64,000 bases of DNA from assembly GCA_018902545.1 (NCBI GenBank), contig JAHIQM010000011.1:1-64000 (forward strand), in the 5' to 3' direction. Position numbers and translations under genes: made by a program. How positions within the stretch are numbered: position 1 is the stretch's first letter; each line of letters starts with the position of its first letter. The notes beneath the pieces are model-generated. The model had not been told where the DNA came from. It saw only the letters and a list, made by a program, of their open reading frames with translations, and ran no database searches. Of the stretch, positions 27,114 through 33,707 are shown piece by piece. The DNA comes from Pseudomonadota bacterium (GTDB lineage Bacteria > Desulfobacterota > Desulfovibrionia > Desulfovibrionales > Desulfomicrobiaceae).

Positions 27114-27146
27114 GTCCATCTGGGCCATGCCGTCCATTTCGTCCAT
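27114..27146 (-). repeat. ATGGAC-NNN array, inner (inverted)
   Basis: GTCCAT-type units start at 27114, 27123 (GGCCAT), 27132 and 27141, an exact 9-base period. Read on the minus strand it resembles the left array, including the AAA/GAA and GGT/GGC spacers. The two can form a long hairpin with a loop of about 35 bases. It ends 12 bases before the stop of the four-helix gene. Confidence 0.88.
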
Positions 27147-27158
27147 TTTCCCCAAGTG

Positions 27159-27764
27159 TCATTTCCCCCGGCGTGCCGAGCGTACGCGGTAGAGGCGCTC
27201 TGTAAACCCGCCTTCGTCCGTGAAAGCCCGGGCCAGGGCGGATAGCTGGCGGTCCAGCAGGATGCAGGTGACTCCGATGAGGGTCAGGGCCGCGTTGGCG
27301 GAAATCTCCTGGTAGCCGGGGGCTGCCTGTATGTCTCTTCCATTCCGTAGCGCTTGGTTCCTGACATCGCGCACCCAGGCGGCCACTTCGTCAGCGGTTT
27401 CGCAGCGTCTGGCAACCAGGGAGGCGCGGCGCGGGTCGCTTGCAGGCCACTCGGGCAGGCTGCGCTGGCGCAGGAAATCCTCGTAGTCGAGGAGCAGTTC
27501 TTCCAGACTGGCCCTGGCCACACTGGTAAGCTTCAGTTCAGTTTTTTTTGAAGTGCCGCTGGCCTCGCTGCCTTCGGCGATGTTCTGCACCCCGCTGCGC
27601 GCTGCCTGAACCATCTGGTCCCGGGTACGGCTGCCCGAGGCGACATAACGCTCGCAAAACCGCACCGTCACATCGTAACACAGCCGCGCCAGCTGAAATG
27701 TCTTCAGCCTCCGGTATCCGCCATGTTTGGCAATGATCGACTCCAACGCACACCCCGCATGCAA
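27159..27764 (-). CDS. Four-helix-bundle (23S rRNA intervening-sequence/S23-like) protein
   Basis: Up to 201 residues; the listed start is TTG, and TTG at codon 7 is also possible. The body has the S23/IVP pattern: GGYRRLKTFQLARLCYDVTVRFCERYV, then DQMVQAARSGVQNIAEGSEA, then LTSVARASLEELLLDYEDFLRQ, and a C-terminal extension. S23 proteins are encoded inside rRNA insertions; Avd of diversity-generating retroelements shares the fold. Both bind nucleic acid in some members, but no molecular role is established for free-standing ones. Inverted 9-bp-period ATGGAC arrays on both sides suggest the gene and repeats form one unit. Confidence 0.75.
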   Translation of the reverse strand: MHAGCALESIIAKHGGYRRLKTFQLARLCYDVTVRFCERYVASGSRTRDQMVQAARSGVQNIAEGSEASGTSKKTELKLTSVARASLEELLLDYEDFLRQRSLPEWPASDPRRASLVARRCETADEVAAWVRDVRNQALRNGRDIQAAPGYQEISANAALTLIGVTCILLDRQLSALARAFTDEGGFTERLYRVRSARRGK

Positions 27765-27790
27765 TGATGAATGTCACCCGGCCACCCGTC

Positions 27791-27832
27791 GTCCATGCGG
27801 TCCATAACGTCCACCCAGTCCATAAAGTCCAT
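27791..27832 (-). repeat. ATGGAC-NNN array, right (inverted)
   Basis: GTCCAT units start at 27791, 27800, 27809 (GTCCAC), 27818 and 27827, an exact 9-base period. On the minus strand the array lies just upstream of the four-helix gene. There it reads as Met-Asp-X codons in a frame that is not the gene frame. Confidence 0.88.
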
Positions 27833-27857
27833 TCCTATCGGACCCTATTTTTACAAT

Positions 27858-27942
27858 TTTTTGCGTGGTGCAAAGAAGCATAGGCGCGCACTTAAAACGC
27901 CGCGCTACCCCCGAACAAACGTTCTGCCAGGGGCGTCACGCC
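27858..27942 (-). pseudogene. Duplicated 3' remnant of a phosphotransferase gene
   Basis: On the minus strand this encodes PLAERLFGGSAAF followed by TAA. It closely matches the C-terminus TLADRFFGGNAAF of the phosphotransferase at 32523. The noncoding sequence after the stop (GCGCGCCTATGC...TCTTTGC) is also shared. No upstream part of the gene is present. It marks a rearrangement or duplication boundary. Confidence 0.65.
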
Positions 27943-28078
27943 CCGAAAAGGGGCAGTCTTCTTTTGACTTTTCTGCCACCAAGATGTGGCGACGCCAGTT
28001 TCTCAGTCCGGGTTCAACTGAACGCTCCTGATATCCCCATTATATTCCAGTACCTGTTCCCGTATGCCATTGTCAGGC
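27943..28078. other. Spacer after the remnant
   Basis: No gene recognised. CTTTTGACTTTTCTGCCACCAA here resembles CTTTTGACTATTCTGCCATCAA near 28733, a possible minor dispersed repeat. Confidence 0.35.
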
Positions 28079-28600
28079 CTATTTCGCGGCCTGTGCTATG
28101 ATGGCGCGGCAAAATGCAGGCAGATCATCAGGCTTTCGCGCGGTTATCTGGTTCCGGTCCACGACAACTTCCTTATCGACCCACGTAGCGCCAGCGTTTA
28201 CCAGGTCATCCTTGATGCCGGGGGTGGACGTGCAGGTGAAGCCTTTAACGATCCCCGCGGAGATCGGAATCCATCCGCCGTGGCAGATGTGGGCGACTAT
28301 TTTCCCAGCTTCGTGCATTTCGCGGGTGAGTTCCAGGACCTTGGGGTCACGTCTGAGCTTGTCGGGGGCGAACCCGCCGGGAACGACCAGCAGGTCGAAG
28401 TCCCTCGCCTGCTGGTCCGCAATGGCGGCAGTGGATTTGAAGGGATACCCGTTTTTGCCTGTGTAGACGACTCCCGCCTGAGGCCCGGCGACGACCACTT
28501 CGGCGCCTTCTTCGATCAGGCGGTAGTATGGGTAGAGAAGCTCCATGTCTTCAAAGATGTGATCCACAAACATCAGGACTTTCTGGTCTTTTAATTTCAT
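28079..28600 (-). CDS. DJ-1/PfpI family protein
   Basis: 173 residues. The fold is marked by KVLMFVDHIFEDMELLYPYYRL, LLVVPGGFAPDKLRRD and the nucleophile-elbow AHICHGGWIPISAG with the reactive cysteine. Members are described as proteases, deglycases or glyoxalases acting on carbonyl-damaged molecules; the precise activity here is open. The start at 28600 has GGAG at normal spacing. It is divergent from the GNAT-nitrilase gene and lies in the rearranged region. Confidence 0.88.
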   Translation of the reverse strand: MKLKDQKVLMFVDHIFEDMELLYPYYRLIEEGAEVVVAGPQAGVVYTGKNGYPFKSTAAIADQQARDFDLLVVPGGFAPDKLRRDPKVLELTREMHEAGKIVAHICHGGWIPISAGIVKGFTCTSTPGIKDDLVNAGATWVDKEVVVDRNQITARKPDDLPAFCRAIIAQAAK

Positions 28601-28877
28601 TTTGAACTCCGGTGTGTTAACGGATGATGGGCTTAGAGGGAACAGTTCACCTGTAACGAGATGCCTACCATCCCCTTAAGGCCTGTCAAATCTTTTCCCG
28701 AAAGAAAAGGGGGCGAAAAATGGGTCGAGGTTGCTTTTGACTATTCTGCCATCAAAACCGCACGAAGCATCCGTAGCTGCATCCAAGAACCTGGGTCTGT
28801 CCCGGATAACTCCACTAAATTTTCCAGCACAGTCCGAGGAATGTTGGTGAACTCCGCAATCACAGGATATATTGCCC
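28601..28877. other. Divergent upstream region
   Basis: Part of a 377-base gap between the DJ-1 and GNAT-nitrilase genes. The plus-strand ORF 28661-28912 has no ribosome site or protein features and is rejected. Promoters of both genes are expected here. Confidence 0.4.
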
Positions 28878-28905
28878 TTGCAATTTTTCCGTTTTCTTAT
28901 ATATT
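28878..28905 (+). promoter_or_regulatory. Likely promoter of the GNAT-nitrilase gene
   Basis: TTGCAA (28878) and TATATT (28900) with a 16-base spacer in an AT-rich stretch, about 70 bases before the start codon. Confidence 0.45.
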
Positions 28906-28977
28906 TTTGTAAATTATCTTATAAAACAACAAGTTCTATATTTTTACGAACAGAATCAATACACAAGGACGGAATGC

Positions 28978-30513
28978 ATGGAAAAAGAAATTGAACATAA
29001 ATTACAGACGCGACATCTTTCCATAGACGACTTCGAAGCTTTGCGAGACCTCCATAAGCGGGTCTACAAAAGCCTCGATACCCCGTGGACGCAAAAGCAG
29101 ATCGCCCTGCTGACCACCATCTTTCCCGAAGGGCAGGTTTGCATCGAGGACAATGGGAAAATCGTGGGCATCGCCCTGTCCGTCATCATCGACTTCAGCC
29201 TGTTCGGCGACCAGCACACCTATGACCAGATCGTTGGCAAAGGCACCTTCAAATCCCACGACCCGGAGGGGGACTACCTCTACGGCATCGAGGTTTTCGT
29301 GGACCCGGAATACCGGGGCATGCGACTGGGACGGCGTCTGTATGACGCCCGCAAGGAGATCGGCGAGAATCTCAATCTCAAGGGCATCCTGCTGGGCGGG
29401 CGCATTCCCGGCTATCATACGGTCTCAAAGGAGATGACGCCCCAGGAGTACATCCTCAAGGTCAAGAACCGCGAACTGTACGACCCGGTGCTCACCTTCC
29501 AGATGTCCAACGATTTCCACGTCCGCAATCTCCTCGACGACTACTGGCCGGGCGACCACGAATCCCGGGGCAATGCGGTGCTCCTGGAATGGATCAACAT
29601 CTATTATCAGAAAAAGACGCGACTGGTGGGGCGCACCAAGTCCATCGTCCGTCTCGGCGTGGTCCAGTGGGAAATGCGTCGCTTCGAGTCCTTTGACGAC
29701 TTTATGCAGCAGGTGGAGTTCTTCGTGAACACGGTCAGCGCCTACAAGGCGGACATCATCCTCTTTCCCGAGCTGCTCAACGCGCCGCTCATCCGCATGT
29801 ATGATGACATGCGTCCCATCGATGCAATGCGCCAGCTTTCGGAATACACTGAGCCCATGCGCCAGGCCATGACCGAGATGGCCCTGAGCTGCAACATCAA
29901 CATCGTCACCGGCAGCGTGCCCCAGGTCCAGGAGGATGGCACCCTGCAAAATGTCAGCTTCCTGTGCAGGCGCGACGGCACCTGGGACAGCCAGGCCAAG
30001 CTGCACATCACCCCGGACGAGGACGCGCACTGGGGCTTCACAGGCGGACACAAACTCAAGGTCTTTGAAACCGACGTGGGCAAGATTGGCATCCTCATCT
30101 GCTACGACGTGGAATTTCCTGAACTGGCCAGGCTGCAGACCATGAAGGGAATGAAAATGCTGCTGGTCCCGTTCTGGACCGACACGAAGAACGGGTATCT
30201 GCGCGTTCGCCGCTGCGCCCAGGCCCGGGCCATCGAGAACGAATGCTTCGTGGCCATCTCCGGCAGCGTGGGCAACATCCCCAAGGTGGAAACCATGGGC
30301 ATTCAGTACTCACAATCCGCCATCTTCACCCCGTCGGACTTCCCCTTCCCCCATGACGCCATTGCCTCGGAGGTGACCCCGGGCATCGAGACCACGCTGA
30401 TCACCGATCTCGATCTCGATCTGCTCAAGGAACTGCGCACCCTGGGCAGCGTGCGCAACGTCAAAAGCCGCAGGACTGACCTCTACGAGCTGCGCTGGAA
30501 AGGCGGAGAGTAG
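28978..30513 (+). CDS. GNAT acetyltransferase-nitrilase fusion protein
   Basis: 511 residues. The N-terminal GNAT domain (about 10-170) contains YGIEVFVDPEYRGMRLGRRLYDARKE, the acetyl-CoA loop. A carbon-nitrogen hydrolase domain (about 220-500) has the full Glu-Lys-Cys triad: ILFPELLNAP, AKLHITPDE and LICYDVEFPELARL. The domain pair is known in bacteria and eukaryotes and suggests acylation and amide hydrolysis of one small molecule, but the substrate is unknown. AAGGA precedes the ATG. The chromosome-like composition argues against recent foreign origin. Confidence 0.88.
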   Translation: MEKEIEHKLQTRHLSIDDFEALRDLHKRVYKSLDTPWTQKQIALLTTIFPEGQVCIEDNGKIVGIALSVIIDFSLFGDQHTYDQIVGKGTFKSHDPEGDYLYGIEVFVDPEYRGMRLGRRLYDARKEIGENLNLKGILLGGRIPGYHTVSKEMTPQEYILKVKNRELYDPVLTFQMSNDFHVRNLLDDYWPGDHESRGNAVLLEWINIYYQKKTRLVGRTKSIVRLGVVQWEMRRFESFDDFMQQVEFFVNTVSAYKADIILFPELLNAPLIRMYDDMRPIDAMRQLSEYTEPMRQAMTEMALSCNINIVTGSVPQVQEDGTLQNVSFLCRRDGTWDSQAKLHITPDEDAHWGFTGGHKLKVFETDVGKIGILICYDVEFPELARLQTMKGMKMLLVPFWTDTKNGYLRVRRCAQARAIENECFVAISGSVGNIPKVETMGIQYSQSAIFTPSDFPFPHDAIASEVTPGIETTLITDLDLDLLKELRTLGSVRNVKSRRTDLYELRWKGGE

Positions 30514-30536
30514 TCTGTTTTTTGCAGGGAGAATCG

Positions 30537-30614
30537 ATGCCGAACAAACCGAAAGTTGCTGTCGTTACGAGTGGCGCACAGGGCATTGGCAAGGCGATCT
30601 CCAAAAAAAGATAA
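30537..30614 (+). pseudogene. Truncated start of a short-chain dehydrogenase gene
   Basis: A 25-codon frame beginning MPNKPKVAVVTSGAQGIGKAIS, with GGGAG upstream, is an SDR N-terminus up to the cofactor-binding TSGAQGIG motif. It is then replaced by AAAAAAAGATAAGGG, the sequence found downstream of tRNA-Asp. The rest of the gene is missing. It starts 23 bases after the GNAT-nitrilase stop and was probably its operon partner. Confidence 0.7.
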
Positions 30615-30648
30615 GGGATCTCAGTTTAAACGCTGAAATCCCTTTTTT
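30615..30648 (+). terminator. Second copy of the tRNA-Asp terminator
   Basis: GGGATCTCAG-TTTAAACG-CTGAAATCCC followed by TTTTTT, nearly identical with the one at 23018, including the AAGATAA before it. It now ends the GNAT-nitrilase transcript. Confidence 0.85.
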
Positions 30649-30704
30649 GCGGGTCAAACCATGCTTTCATGGCTGACCTGTCATGTGCTGCCTGGTGGGG
30701 ACGA

Positions 30705-31574
30705 CTAAAATTTGTTGACCGGAAGCTTGATGAATTGCGTTCCTTCAACCTCTTTGCCGAACTGTCCGTTGCGCAGGTTGGCCTGAATGGACGGCAAGAG
30801 CAGTGGCGGCACGGCTTTGCCCTTGTCGTCGCGCTGTCTTTGCTGGACAAACTCTTCCTTGCTGATGCCCAGATGCAGGAGCACATTGGACTGTTTCTGT
30901 TCGCTGATGGTGGTCATGCACTGCGGACCGCGTCTGAACTCCGGCGGGTAGTCGTGACCCACGTAGACGCGGTGGTCATCAGGCAAGGCAAAAAGACGCC
31001 GCGAGGAGTCGTAGGAATGCTCCGCGCTGCCACCGGGAAAGTCGCACCTTCCAGAGCCTACGTCCGGCAGAAAGATCGTGTCGCCAACAAAGACGGCGTC
31101 GCCGATGACGTAGGTCGTGTCTGCGGGAGTGTGCCCAGGCGTATGTAAAATGGTGGCTGGCATGTCGCCGACGGTAAATTTTTCGTCGTTGTCAAACAGA
31201 TGGTCGAACTGGGACCCATCCAGCTTTGTATCGTCCTTGGTCTGGAAAATGGGCACCCAGGTGGCGATGATGGTCAGGATATGCTTACTTATGGCGATTT
31301 TCCCTCCCAGTTTCTCTTGCAGATAATGGGCGGCGGTCAGATGGTCGGCATGGATATGTGTTTCGAGTATCCATTCCACGACAAGCTGTTTCTCTTTGAT
31401 AAAGTCGATGATGACATCTGCTGAACGCGTGCTGGAGGAACAGGACGGAAGATCAAAATTGAGCACGCTGTCGATTATGGCGCAGCGCTTCTGCGCATCT
31501 GTCGCAGACCAGACCACATACGACCAGGTGGCCGTGTCCTCGTCAAAAAAAGCTCGTACTGTGGGCTTATGCAT
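30705..31574 (-). CDS. MBL-fold hydrolase, probable persulfide dioxygenase (ETHE1/Blh type)
   Basis: 289 residues. Metal-binding motif THIHADHLTAAHYL, then HTPGHTPADTTYVIGDAVFVGDTIFLPDVGSGRCDFPGG and VYVGHDYPP are the ETHE1-like blocks. ETHE1 enzymes oxidise glutathione or low-molecular-weight persulfide to sulfite. The adjacent upstream rhodanese gene (18 bases apart) supports a role in sulfane-sulfur handling. A strong AAGGAG precedes the ATG. Confidence 0.85.
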   Translation of the reverse strand: MHKPTVRAFFDEDTATWSYVVWSATDAQKRCAIIDSVLNFDLPSCSSSTRSADVIIDFIKEKQLVVEWILETHIHADHLTAAHYLQEKLGGKIAISKHILTIIATWVPIFQTKDDTKLDGSQFDHLFDNDEKFTVGDMPATILHTPGHTPADTTYVIGDAVFVGDTIFLPDVGSGRCDFPGGSAEHSYDSSRRLFALPDDHRVYVGHDYPPEFRRGPQCMTTISEQKQSNVLLHLGISKEEFVQQRQRDDKGKAVPPLLLPSIQANLRNGQFGKEVEGTQFIKLPVNKF

Positions 31575-31592
31575 GGAATTTCTCCTTTTCGT

Positions 31593-32204
31593 CTATTTGC
31601 AGCTGGCGCCGGGGCTGCCTTTGGGCTTGCCGTCGATTGGGCACACACCGCCCGTGCAGCCGGTTTTGTTCCACGGTGCCCGCGTCAGCAGCATGGCCAT
31701 GCCGCAGGTGTTGGTGATGCCGGCAAAGACAAGTCCCGCGCCCACAAAAAGCGCACCCCAGATAAAGCCTGGCGTCGCGAAATACCCCAGCAGCCCGAAC
31801 AGCAGCACCAGGCTTCCGGCCGCAATGCGCACCTGCCTGTCCAGGGAGATGGGGCCACCGATGTTGGGAGCGGTGTTTGCGCCGATCAAAGGCAGTCCCT
31901 CACGTTCCCAGGCGTCGATACCGCCTTGCAAGACCTGCACGTTGCTGAAGCCGGCTTGCATGAATTTCTGCGCTGCCTTCTGGGCCCTGCCACCGCTGGT
32001 GCAAAGAAGGATGAGCGGAGTGTCCGGCAGGATGCCGCGTCGCATGGCAAAATCCTCAGGGATCAGGTCTGACAGCGGGGCAAAGGCCAGCGACCGCGCC
32101 AGGCGTTTGTTGGCAAACTCCGCCGACGTGCGCACATCGACAAAAATAGTTTGTTGGGCATCCGCCTTTGCGGCAGCGAGAGCCGAAATTTCCTGCAATC
32201 CCAT
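31593..32204 (-). CDS. Membrane rhodanese (YgaP-like, rhodanese plus DUF2892)
   Basis: 203 residues from MGLQEISALA, preceded by AAGGAG; the ORF-track start is eleven codons longer without a ribosome site. The rhodanese domain has active-site loop CTSGGRAQ. Two membrane helices follow (about 123-165, DUF2892-type), and the C-terminal tail is cysteine-containing. It would transfer sulfane sulfur at the inner membrane. It is the first gene of the two-gene unit with the persulfide dioxygenase-like enzyme. Confidence 0.88.
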   Translation of the reverse strand: MGLQEISALAAAKADAQQTIFVDVRTSAEFANKRLARSLAFAPLSDLIPEDFAMRRGILPDTPLILLCTSGGRAQKAAQKFMQAGFSNVQVLQGGIDAWEREGLPLIGANTAPNIGGPISLDRQVRIAAGSLVLLFGLLGYFATPGFIWGALFVGAGLVFAGITNTCGMAMLLTRAPWNKTGCTGGVCPIDGKPKGSPGASCK

Positions 32205-32301
32205 AACGTCTCCTTTGTGAATATTCCTCCTGACCACGGTGCGCTGCGCGAAAAAGCATCAGTGCTGCCTTGATAAGGGATGGAAATATGGAACGAAGTT
32301 A

Positions 32302-32487
32302 CTACTTGATGCGTACATGAAGTGTCAGAATTTCAATGTCCTGCATTCCCACAGGTCTGGCGGAGTGGTCAATGATCTTCAGGCAATTTTCCACATGATC
32401 CAGCATTTCTGATATCCTGTGCGGATCAAACTGCTTGGATTGAACGGCCAAAAAAGGCCTGGCCCCTGCTTTCTTCGTAAATCCCAT
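32302..32487 (-). CDS. Small uncharacterised ORF
   Basis: 61 residues from the ATG at 32487 (MGFTKKAGARPFLA...), downstream of the phosphotransferase gene. The longer ORF overlaps that gene in another frame and is not credible. The C-terminal half (RISEMLDHVENCLKIIDHS) looks helical. No ribosome site is evident and no family is recognised. It could equally be noncoding. Confidence 0.25.
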   Translation of the reverse strand: MGFTKKAGARPFLAVQSKQFDPHRISEMLDHVENCLKIIDHSARPVGMQDIEILTLHVRIK

Positions 32488-32522
32488 TTTTCGCGTCGAG
32501 CAAAGAGGCATAGGCGCGCGCT

Positions 32523-33458
32523 CTAAAATGCCGCGTTGCCTCCAAAGAACCGGTCTGCCAGGGTCGTCATGTAGAAAATCTCGAATTCGATCATGTCCGC
32601 ATCCTCCCGGCGCAACCATTCCGCCAGCCAGGCGGTGCGCAGGGCCAGGGTCCAGGTTGGCAGGTGCGCCTCCAGGTTGCTGTCCAGCAGGTCGCAGGAT
32701 CGCAAGGTTTTCATGAAGGCCGTGACCAGGGGGCCGCTTAGCGCGGCCTCATCATCGCTGCCCACGCAGCCGAGGATCAGCGCCATGTCGTGCAGCACGC
32801 ACTTGGGGCCGCAGAATTCCCAGTCAATGGCACCAAGGATGCGGTCCGCGCCCCAGATCATGTTCAGCGGATGCGGGTCGCCGTGGCAGAAGACCACGGG
32901 CAGGCTTGGACACGCGGCAAGCTGCCGGTCGATGAGGGAGAAGATGGGGCTGAGCCGTGCAAAGACGTCCGGGTGGCGTTTTTGGGCGTCGCCTGCGATT
33001 CTCGCGGCATAGGCGCGCAGGTCAAAGGTTTCCTCCCCGGCGTCAAGGCCCTGGGCGGCATGTCGCAAGTCCCGCAGAAACCGGGCCAGAGCCTCTCCGC
33101 GCCATGCGTCCCGCCAAAAGTTTTCCGGGTCCGGTGCGACCCCGTCCAGAAATGGGGTCAGCTGCCAGATCCGATCTCCGGCACGCTGCGCAAAGTTTCC
33201 GTCAAGTCCGGTCCGAGGCGCGGCCACGGGCAGGCCACTGGTCGCCAGGTGGGCGATGCGTCCGGCGATGCGTATTTTGCGCGTCAGGGTGCGGGAGTCC
33301 AGTTCTTCGAGGACATGGCGCGAACCGTCTGCGTCTACGACCACCCGGTACAGGCAGCGCTCCGGGCTGCCTTGGAGGGGAATGTCGGGATGGATGTCCT
33401 CGAAAGTTAGGCCCCAGCAGCTCAGTATGTCGTGCAGAAGTTCGGGAGATGGATGCAT
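32523..33458 (-). CDS. Aminoglycoside-phosphotransferase-family kinase
   Basis: 311 residues. The catalytic loop VFCHGDPHPLNMIW (HGDxHxxN) and the metal motif GAIDWEFCG identify the APH/choline-kinase-like fold. Members phosphorylate hydroxyl groups of small molecules such as homoserine, choline or sugars; the substrate is not evident, and antibiotic resistance should not be assumed. The start has no clear Shine-Dalgarno sequence. Its 3' end and following sequence are duplicated at 27858. Confidence 0.8.
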   Translation of the reverse strand: MHPSPELLHDILSCWGLTFEDIHPDIPLQGSPERCLYRVVVDADGSRHVLEELDSRTLTRKIRIAGRIAHLATSGLPVAAPRTGLDGNFAQRAGDRIWQLTPFLDGVAPDPENFWRDAWRGEALARFLRDLRHAAQGLDAGEETFDLRAYAARIAGDAQKRHPDVFARLSPIFSLIDRQLAACPSLPVVFCHGDPHPLNMIWGADRILGAIDWEFCGPKCVLHDMALILGCVGSDDEAALSGPLVTAFMKTLRSCDLLDSNLEAHLPTWTLALRTAWLAEWLRREDADMIEFEIFYMTTLADRFFGGNAAF

Positions 33459-33478
33459 TACGAGTTAGAGGGAGCCCC

Positions 33479-33652
33479 TCACCATTTGCGATTTACGTAG
33501 CGGATGACGAAAAAGGCCAGGATGGCGATGACCACGACCATGGCCGCCATCAGGCCGTAGATGTCCGAGTTTTTGCCGATGAAGCGCAGGGTGCCCATGG
33601 TCAGCACCGCGACCACGCCGCCGGTCCACAGCAGGATGGTTTGTTTTTTCAT
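33479..33652 (-). CDS. Small two-helix membrane protein
   Basis: 57 residues, below the ORF-track cutoff. Translation starts MKKQTILLWTGGVVAVL and ends FFVIRYVNRKW. There are two hydrophobic segments (about 6-20 and 33-50) separated by RFIGKNSDIYG. GGAGG lies five bases before the ATG. It sits between the uracil permease and phosphotransferase genes on the same strand. No family is recognised. Confidence 0.7.
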   Translation of the reverse strand: MKKQTILLWTGGVVAVLTMGTLRFIGKNSDIYGLMAAMVVVIAILAFFVIRYVNRKW

Positions 33653-33707
33653 TTCGCCCTCCGGATTGAAAAATGGCGGACCACCGCAGTGATCCGCCCA
33701 GTCCAGT

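Noticed and set aside
27033-27146. ATGGAC arrays as coding sequence
   Set aside because: The left array hits a stop after one unit, and no frame carries a ribosome site or continues into a recognisable protein.
28661-28912. 83-residue plus ORF upstream of the GNAT-nitrilase gene
   Set aside because: Lies over the likely promoter, no Shine-Dalgarno sequence, no recognisable protein pattern.
32523-33458. Phosphotransferase gene as an antibiotic-resistance gene
   Set aside because: Only the general APH fold motifs are visible, and the surroundings are chromosomal metabolic genes. Resistance cannot be inferred.
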